Assembly: GCA_002418865.1 (NCBI GenBank) | Contig: DIEY01000033.1 | Location: 1-11,514 of the forward strand | Reading direction: 5' to 3' | Origin: Bacteroidales bacterium UBA5762 | GTDB taxonomy: Bacteria; Bacteroidota; Bacteroidia; Bacteroidales; TTA-H9 | DNA: 11,514 bases | Shown: positions 6,107 through 11,514 of the stretch, piece by piece | Layout of the letters: each line of letters begins with the position of its first letter | Position numbering within the stretch: position 1 is the first letter of the stretch | The notes under the pieces: generated by a model | Databases searched by the model: none | What the model was told of the DNA's origin: nothing | What the model saw: the letters and a program-made list of their open reading frames with translations, nothing else | Program-made: the position numbers and the translations under genes

Positions 6107-8718
6107 TGGCAAAGAAGTGTAATGTAATCGCTGTATTAATTATACTATGGTATTTACCGGCCTTTTCGCAAGAAAATACTACTATCTATAAATATCGAGC
6201 TCGACAGATTCCATTGCAGCAAATCATCCATGATTTAGAAAACATTACAGGCTTGTATTTTGCGTATAGTCCCGAGCGTATTCCTCTAACAAAAAAAATT
6301 ACTTGCAATGTCGCTACAAACCAATTAACAACACTTCTTGATGAGGTTCTGAAGAAAAATGGGATACAATGGGAAAACCTCAATGGGCAGATTGTACTAA
6401 CCGGGACAATTGAACCAATAAAAGAACGAAAAATTGTTGTGAGTGGAATCATTACTGATTCAACGAGTGGGGTCTATATTCCTGGTGCTATTCTTACGAC
6501 GGAATCAGGTAAAGAACTTGCCTATAGTAATTCGTACGGATATTTTTCACTTCAAATACCAATAGAAACAAAGCGTTTATTGATAAGCGGTGTGGGCTAT
6601 AAAACTCAACTATTGCAGATAAATCCCTTCAGTACAGAACTATTGCAAATAAAACTCCATCCTTTAGTGATAGAAATGGGGATTATAGAGGTTAAGGCTC
6701 CCCTTAAAGAGGAGAATAAAATAGGTAATGAAGTAAATATCAATCCATCCATTTGGGGAATGGGAGGACATAATGACATCATACAAGTCTTAAACAGTGT
6801 TCCAGGATTTCATCTATTTGGGGACGGGAGTACAAGGTTTTTTGTTCGTGGTGGAGAAAGCAATCAGAATATGATACTTATAGATGAAACTCCTATATAT
6901 AATCCTTCTCATCTTTTTGGATTTTTTAATGCTTTGGCTCCGGAAGCCATAAGTGAAGTTAAGGCTTGGAAAGGTGATGCACCAGCACGATATGGAGGAG
7001 GATTGGCATCCATCATCGATGTCCATGTTCGTGAAGGAAACATGTATAAAAATATCATTAGCGGAAATTTAGGACCTTACGCCTCATCCCTCACCATTGA
7101 AGGGCCTATTTTAAAGGAAAAAATGAGTTTTCTTATTTCAGGACGCAGATCGAATATGGAATGGTTGAAACCCTCCAACTATACACCAGCTTCATTCAAT
7201 TTTTATTTTTTCGATCTCAATTTTAAACTTAATACCATATTGAATACACGAAACAGGTTGTACTTTACTTTTTACAGTGGTGAGGACAATATTTCGCAAC
7301 TTACCGAATCATCAGTGAAAACTTACGGGATGAAGTGGAACAATTTAACCGGTAACATCCGTTGGAATTACATTCCCACCCATAAAATATTCTTGAATAC
7401 AACTTTGGCTCGCAGCAAATACAATTATTTTTTATTTCTCGATTCCCGACATGATTCATACTGGAGGTCATCTATAGAAGGGGTGCATCTCAAATCTGAC
7501 CTTACATGGTTTTTAAATTCTGACAATACTCTTCGTGCAGGTATTTCGCTCGAGAATCTCATTGCCGATCCTGGAAATATTCATCAATCGGAAATTGACA
7601 GCTCGAACTATACAAAATCATTTCCTTCTTACCGCTCTCTTTCTTGCCAACCCTATTTCGAGCATCAAACAGCCTTATTGGACAAAAAGCTGGTGATTAA
7701 CTACGGATTTCGTATTCCTATATGGAGCGATTATGGTCCCTTTTACTTGCATTATTATAATCCCGATTATGAACCTTTTTATACTGATACCATAGAAAAA
7801 AATCAAATCTATTATACTCACTTAGGTTTTGAACCTCGTATTCATATAAGTTTTCATCTAAGGCCTCAATGGAAGCTTATGTTGAATTATAGTAGAACTC
7901 TACAGTTTTTCCAGTCTCTTTCCAATTCTATCAGTCCTTTTTCCACTATAGAAAATTGGGTACCTGCCGGTCCTAATATTTCTCCACAAATCGCAGATTT
8001 ATTCTCTTTAGGCAGTGAAAATCATTTTTCACAAAATACTTATTCATTATTCATAGAAGCGTACTTGAAGTTAGCTCACAATCAGATTGATTATGAAGAA
8101 CACGCCAATCTTTTGTACAATGCTTATCAGGAAGGCGAACTCCGTTTTGGGAAGGCAAAAGCTTATGGAATAGAGATTTGGTTGAAGAAAAACTCTGGCA
8201 AACTACTAGGGTGGTTAGGTTATACCTATAGTCGCGTAAGCCGCGAAACAAAAGACATTAACAACAATCAATCCTATTATCCATATTATGATCGTCCACA
8301 TCAGCTTCAGATTCGCTTAGCCTATCATCTTTCGCCTCGCTTCAATTTCAATGCCGCATGGTATTATATGACTGGGGGCAGAACCACCGTCCCTTCAGCA
8401 TTTTACGACTATAACAACTTGATTATTCCGATTTATAATGAAAAGAATAATATGCGTTTACCCGATTATCATCGCTTAGATATAGCAGCAGAATTTCGCT
8501 TGAGTAGGCAGGGTTCTCGTTTTCGACAAATTCTGAGCCTCAGCATCTACAATATTTATAACCGCAACAACCCATTCCTGGTTAGTTTTAACAAAATAAT
8601 GGATGATAATGGAAATTTTGTGGTTCCTGCAAATTTCGACCAAAAACAAACCATCATCCCAACACAATTATCGGTAGCTGGAATTATTCCTTCTATCAAT
8701 TATAAATTTAGTTTTTGA
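6106..8718 (+). CDS. TonB-dependent outer-membrane receptor with STN signalling domain
   Basis: This 870-residue outer-membrane transporter would import a ligand using TonB energy and signal its presence inward. In order: a signal peptide at about 1-21 (hydrophobic VIAVLIILWYLPAF, likely cut near AFS/QE), an STN domain at about 26-100, a carboxypeptidase-regulatory-like beta domain at about 110-186 (VSGIITDS, NSYGYFSLQI), a plug at about 222-310 (VLNSVPGF, FFVRGGESNQNMILIDETP, ARYGGGLASIIDV) and a beta-barrel from about 320 to the end. The last residues, INYKFSF, end in an aromatic as expected for barrel insertion. IIEVKA at 193-198 occupies the usual TonB-box position just before the plug. 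The gene overlaps fecR by one base and a DUF4249 lipoprotein gene starts one base after its stop. No SusD-type partner is present. The ligand is unknown; the neighbouring glucan enzymes hint at a carbohydrate, but FecA-like receptors also take siderophores. Confidence 0.93.
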   Translation: MAKKCNVIAVLIILWYLPAFSQENTTIYKYRARQIPLQQIIHDLENITGLYFAYSPERIPLTKKITCNVATNQLTTLLDEVLKKNGIQWENLNGQIVLTGTIEPIKERKIVVSGIITDSTSGVYIPGAILTTESGKELAYSNSYGYFSLQIPIETKRLLISGVGYKTQLLQINPFSTELLQIKLHPLVIEMGIIEVKAPLKEENKIGNEVNINPSIWGMGGHNDIIQVLNSVPGFHLFGDGSTRFFVRGGESNQNMILIDETPIYNPSHLFGFFNALAPEAISEVKAWKGDAPARYGGGLASIIDVHVREGNMYKNIISGNLGPYASSLTIEGPILKEKMSFLISGRRSNMEWLKPSNYTPASFNFYFFDLNFKLNTILNTRNRLYFTFYSGEDNISQLTESSVKTYGMKWNNLTGNIRWNYIPTHKIFLNTTLARSKYNYFLFLDSRHDSYWRSSIEGVHLKSDLTWFLNSDNTLRAGISLENLIADPGNIHQSEIDSSNYTKSFPSYRSLSCQPYFEHQTALLDKKLVINYGFRIPIWSDYGPFYLHYYNPDYEPFYTDTIEKNQIYYTHLGFEPRIHISFHLRPQWKLMLNYSRTLQFFQSLSNSISPFSTIENWVPAGPNISPQIADLFSLGSENHFSQNTYSLFIEAYLKLAHNQIDYEEHANLLYNAYQEGELRFGKAKAYGIEIWLKKNSGKLLGWLGYTYSRVSRETKDINNNQSYYPYYDRPHQLQIRLAYHLSPRFNFNAAWYYMTGGRTTVPSAFYDYNNLIIPIYNEKNNMRLPDYHRLDIAAEFRLSRQGSRFRQILSLSIYNIYNRNNPFLVSFNKIMDDNGNFVVPANFDQKQTIIPTQLSVAGIIPSINYKFSF

Positions 8719-8719
8719 G

Positions 8720-9538
8720 ATGAAAAGATTTATTGTCTGTTTTCTAATTGCTGTTTTATTTTATGGCTGCGAAAAAGAAATTACGCCTAATTTATCTTCC
8801 GAAGCAAACATGAAAGTAGTCATCAATGCCATGTTTACTGACGAAACGAATGAAAATGAAGTCGAAATAAGATGGTCGATTCCTCAGCCGAATGATATCG
8901 CTTCACCTATTAATGATGCTCAGGTTATTTTAAGTTCATTTGATGAAGTTATTCTATTCGGATTAGATAGTTCGAAGCCTGGAACATATAGAGCAAAAAC
9001 CAATTTAAGATTACAACAGGAATATACGCTTACAGTAAGTATAGATGGACAGATTTATTCGGCCAGAGCCGAGCTTGCTTCAGGTAAAGCATTTAATCCA
9101 CCCACCTTCTCTTATTCGTCTGAGGAAAAATTATATTATTTGGACAAAGTAGCCAATCCGTTCGATCCTTCCAATCCTGCGATATATCAATTGGAGGCCG
9201 ACTGGTCAGAAGTTACAGGCTATACACAGCTTCCAAAAGAACAAACTCATGCTCTTTTCTATTTCTTTAGCCTTCAGACATTAGATGTAAGTCAACTTCT
9301 ACCACCTCCATCCGAAAAGATTGGTTTTCCGGCCGGTACTATCATAGATATAAAACGCTTTGCTCTTAGTCAGGAAAATGCTGAGTATTGGCGACAGGTA
9401 TTGCTCGAAACAACCTGGGCTGGTGGCTTATTTGCCACCGAACCTGCAAATGTGATCTCAAATTTCAGTAATAATGCCGCTGGATGGTTCGGATTATGCG
9501 GCACTACACAGCTTTCCGTTATTGTCGGAGAAAAATAA
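8720..9538 (+). CDS. DUF4249-family lipoprotein, partner of the upstream receptor
   Basis: This is a 272-residue predicted lipoprotein. A short signal peptide ends in LFYGC with Cys17 as the lipidation site; the -3 Phe and -2 Tyr make this a relaxed lipobox. The mature protein starts CEKEITPNLSSEANMKVVIN, followed by a beta-rich domain (about 28-115) resembling an immunoglobulin-like fold and a C-terminal region with aromatic motifs (WFGLCG, about 257-262). This pattern matches DUF4249, a Bacteroidota family regularly encoded right after STN-bearing TonB-dependent receptors. Its position one base after the receptor stop fits. A role as a receptor lid or ligand-binding partner is inferred from that association and no activity is established. 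It is on the short side for the family. A 70-base gap follows. Confidence 0.8.
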   Translation: MKRFIVCFLIAVLFYGCEKEITPNLSSEANMKVVINAMFTDETNENEVEIRWSIPQPNDIASPINDAQVILSSFDEVILFGLDSSKPGTYRAKTNLRLQQEYTLTVSIDGQIYSARAELASGKAFNPPTFSYSSEEKLYYLDKVANPFDPSNPAIYQLEADWSEVTGYTQLPKEQTHALFYFFSLQTLDVSQLLPPPSEKIGFPAGTIIDIKRFALSQENAEYWRQVLLETTWAGGLFATEPANVISNFSNNAAGWFGLCGTTQLSVIVGEK

Positions 9539-9548
9539 TTTGTTTTAA

Positions 9549-9558
9549 ATAAGGGTAA
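9549..9558 (+). repeat. Second copy of the intergenic 10-mer ATAAGGGTAA
   Basis: ATAAGGGTAA occurs here and at 5044-5053. Both copies are on the + strand and lie 6-10 bases after a stop codon, in the two largest gaps inside the sigma-to-lipoprotein cluster (before fecR and before the first lipoprotein). The rest of this 70-base gap shows no full promoter or terminator. The role is unknown and chance is possible. Confidence 0.3.
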
Positions 9559-9608
9559 CTCCCAACTCAAGTGTATTTTTTATAGTAATAATTCAAACTT
9601 TCATTATC

Positions 9609-10538
9609 ATGAAGCAGCAAAATCTCATACGATTTAATCTATTATTGGCGATTGCTATAGGTTTAGCAGCATGCAATAAAAATGAGCCAGTAGAACCAGA
9701 AATTGATACAAGCGAAGCTCAGCAACTCATCCTGGAAGACAACCTTTTTAAAGCCAATGTCAATGAAATTACTCTCGAAGCTGCCATCCTTGCTTTTGGC
9801 CCTTCTACCAAATCGGGAATGTTGGATAATTTATGCAATGTAAATATAGACTCCATAGCTCAGGTAGGTGATAGCACCTTCATTTACGCAACATTTAAGG
9901 GAGAAAATTGCAGTGGCACACGAACTCGGTATGGAAGAATGGTTATACATCGCAAAACTGCTACCAATTGGATTCAGGCAGGAACGAGTATAATCATAGA
10001 GGTAAAGGACTATTCCATTACAAATCTTGCTTCTAATAAAAATATGGTTTTGAATGGAAAAATTACTTCACAAAACGTAAGTGGCGGCAATATAGTCTTA
10101 GTCGGTTTGCAACAGCCATCCGTCATACATCGCAGCGAAGGTTACATGCACGCATTATTTCCTGACGGAAGCACAAGATTATGGCATCACGCTCGCCAAC
10201 AAATCTATTCTCATTCTTTTAATAACCTCATCATTACTGAAGATGGAATTGGAGAGGTGGACGGTTATAAAAGGTTAATCTGCTGGGGTACTTTACGCAA
10301 TGGACAAAAATTTTATAACCAAATTTCTGAACCCGTGATTCGTAAACGGGAATGCCACTTTAAACCTTTTTCTGGTATTCAAATGCATATCATGCCTCAA
10401 AATGAAATGACAGTTACTAGCACTTTTGGATTCAATGAAAACAATAAACCCGTAAATGCTGGGAAATGCCCCATGAGACTGCGTTTCCAATGGCAAAAAC
10501 AAAATAAATCCGGAATATTATTCCTGCCTTTGGAATAA
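9609..10538 (+). CDS. Lipoprotein of unknown function, first of a tandem paralogue pair
   Basis: I cannot assign a named family. The 309-residue product has a signal peptide with a perfect lipobox LAAC (Cys22), then a short polar linker (NKNEPVEPEID), a probably helical stretch (about 34-62) and a long beta-rich domain (about 76-309). Four cysteines (76, 101, 249, 287) are conserved at identical spacing in the next gene and could form two disulfides in the periplasm or at the surface; Cys225 is extra. Shared motifs include VLNG (147-150), NVSGG (156-160), a TRLW segment (189-192), WG (226-227), FYNQI (235-239) and FGFNENNKP (273-281). The layout recalls many uncharacterised beta-rich Bacteroidota lipoproteins I have seen, but I know of no tested function. 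It lies 70 bases after the DUF4249 gene, same strand, and is probably part of the same expression unit. Confidence 0.85.
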   Translation: MKQQNLIRFNLLLAIAIGLAACNKNEPVEPEIDTSEAQQLILEDNLFKANVNEITLEAAILAFGPSTKSGMLDNLCNVNIDSIAQVGDSTFIYATFKGENCSGTRTRYGRMVIHRKTATNWIQAGTSIIIEVKDYSITNLASNKNMVLNGKITSQNVSGGNIVLVGLQQPSVIHRSEGYMHALFPDGSTRLWHHARQQIYSHSFNNLIITEDGIGEVDGYKRLICWGTLRNGQKFYNQISEPVIRKRECHFKPFSGIQMHIMPQNEMTVTSTFGFNENNKPVNAGKCPMRLRFQWQKQNKSGILFLPLE

Positions 10539-10591
10539 TTCTTATAAAATTATTAAAAATAAACCATGTCTAACCCTAAAATTTATCTAAA

Positions 10592-11514
10592 ATGAAAACA
10601 CAAAAATTGATTTTCGGTATTATTACAGCCTTAGTATTTGCAGGAATATTCTCCTTAACGAGCTGCAATAAAGATGAAGATAATCCTGCCAACAATGACA
10701 ATGAAACCAGTGCTACATTTGTTACGCTGAGTCAAGATGAAAACTCATTTGAGGAAGACATTGATGGGCTAACCGACGATGTCAATTCCTTTATGATGCA
10801 AGAACAGCTGAAATCAACAGAAGGCGGGCCATGCCATGCTACTTTAGATTCCATAAGAACCATCAATGACACTATTATCTATTACATTTCTTACAACGGT
10901 TTGAACTGCAACGGGAAAGTTCATCGTACAGGAAATTTAGAAATCAGAATTAAAGAGGGAACTTTTTGGGTACAACCCGGTGCAAGTATTCATGTGAAAG
11001 TCATCAATTACACCATAACCAGGCCAAAGACGGGAAAAACTACTGTATTGAATGGAGAAAAAACCCTGACTAACATAAGTGGTGGTCATGTAGGCCTTTT
11101 AGGAATCACTTATGACACGATTATTCATGAAATGACGGGTACTTTCCAGAAGACTTTCGATGACAATACTACCCGCACATGGAATATTGCCCGCAGGAAA
11201 ACTTTTACAGGCACAGCCTCAGATATAAAAATATCAAACGAAGGTTTGGCATCGATAGGAGAATACACTTCGCTTGTAAGCTGGGGGGAAAATCGTCAGG
11301 GCGATGATTTTTATACTCAGATTATTCAGCCCGTTGTATTAAAACAAAGCTGTGACTTCGACCCCGTTTCAGGCCAGAAAAAACATTTTATACCATCCAC
11401 CTCGGCTACTTCAACCATAACTTTTGGATATAACGACAACAATCAACCTATTGCCGAAGGAGAATGCCCCACCAAATATCGTTTGGATTGGGAACGCAAT
11501 GGAAATTCCGGCAC
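10592..11514 (+). CDS. Lipoprotein of unknown function, second tandem paralogue (cut by window edge)
   Basis: The reading frame is open from ATG 10592 to the window edge, giving 307 complete codons. The start is MKTQKLIFGIITALVFAG and the lipobox is LTSC (Cys25). The mature N-terminus is strikingly acidic (CNKDEDNPANNDNE), resembling the surface-export signal of Bacteroidota lipoproteins. From Cys81 on it aligns without gaps to residues 76-295 of the upstream protein: by hand I count about 83 identities in 220 positions (38%). Cysteines 81, 106, 254 and 292 match those of the paralogue with the same intervals (25, 148, 38). By that alignment the protein should end about seven residues beyond the edge, so it is nearly complete. 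Function is unknown; a surface-exposed binding or structural role is inference. The gap from the previous stop is 53 bases and AT-rich. Confidence 0.85.
   Translation, partial: MKTQKLIFGIITALVFAGIFSLTSCNKDEDNPANNDNETSATFVTLSQDENSFEEDIDGLTDDVNSFMMQEQLKSTEGGPCHATLDSIRTINDTIIYYISYNGLNCNGKVHRTGNLEIRIKEGTFWVQPGASIHVKVINYTITRPKTGKTTVLNGEKTLTNISGGHVGLLGITYDTIIHEMTGTFQKTFDDNTTRTWNIARRKTFTGTASDIKISNEGLASIGEYTSLVSWGENRQGDDFYTQIIQPVVLKQSCDFDPVSGQKKHFIPSTSATSTITFGYNDNNQPIAEGECPTKYRLDWERNGNSG

Noticed and set aside
9574..9581. TATTTTTT as a -7 element before the first lipoprotein
   Set aside because: It misses the final G of TAnnTTTG and no TTG lies 19 bases upstream, so it is not a supportable promoter.
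10534..10554. Perfect 7-bp inverted repeat AATAATT/AATTATT overlapping the stop of the first lipoprotein, as a terminator
   Set aside because: The stem is entirely A-T and has no proper U tract after it, so it is too weak to call a terminator.
1..11514. CRISPR arrays, tRNA/rRNA genes, transposases, integrases or phage genes
   Set aside because: No regularly spaced repeats, cloverleaf-like segments or mobile-element proteins were found; coding density is high and all genes are co-directional.

Overview
The window comes from an AT-rich member of the Bacteroidota, possibly Bacteroidales-like. The evidence is an ECF sigma factor / FecR / TonB-dependent receptor / DUF4249 cassette, several Bacteroidota-style lipoproteins, a eukaryote-type (GH13_8) branching enzyme, and a promoter fitting the TTG-N19-TAnnTTTG consensus of that phylum. 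All eight genes lie on the + strand. There are no RNA genes, insertion sequences, CRISPR arrays or phage genes.

Layout. Bases 1-406 hold no gene; they contain an AT-rich set of competing inverted repeats (208-259) and a good housekeeping promoter (344-373). Next come two alpha-glucan enzymes: a type I pullulanase (407-2437) and a branching enzyme (2453-4468). The branching enzyme stop overlaps the start of an ECF sigma factor (4468-5037). A FecR-type membrane anti-sigma factor (5093-6106) follows, then an STN-bearing TonB-dependent outer-membrane receptor (6106-8718) and a DUF4249 lipoprotein (8720-9538). The window ends with two tandem lipoproteins of a family I cannot name (9609-10538, and 10592 to the edge). 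They are clear paralogues, with four cysteines in exactly the same spacing.

How the genes may work together. The middle four genes form a cell-surface signalling and uptake unit. The receptor's periplasmic STN domain would report ligand occupancy to FecR, which would release or activate the sigma factor. DUF4249 proteins commonly sit where a SusD-type partner would otherwise be. The trailing lipoproteins are candidate surface components of the same unit. The 1-base overlap between the glucan-branching gene and the sigma gene, with no convincing promoter between them, suggests that storage or dietary alpha-glucan metabolism and this signalling unit share a transcript. The ligand cannot be read from the sequence.

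The most noteworthy items are the tandem four-cysteine lipoprotein family next to a receptor/DUF4249 pair, the coupling of glycogen-type enzymes to an ECF sigma gene, the sigma factor's hydrophobic C-terminal tail, and an apparent lipobox in the pullulanase in which the lipidated cysteine is a phenylalanine. No wholly new system is evident; the lipoprotein family is the part with least known function.
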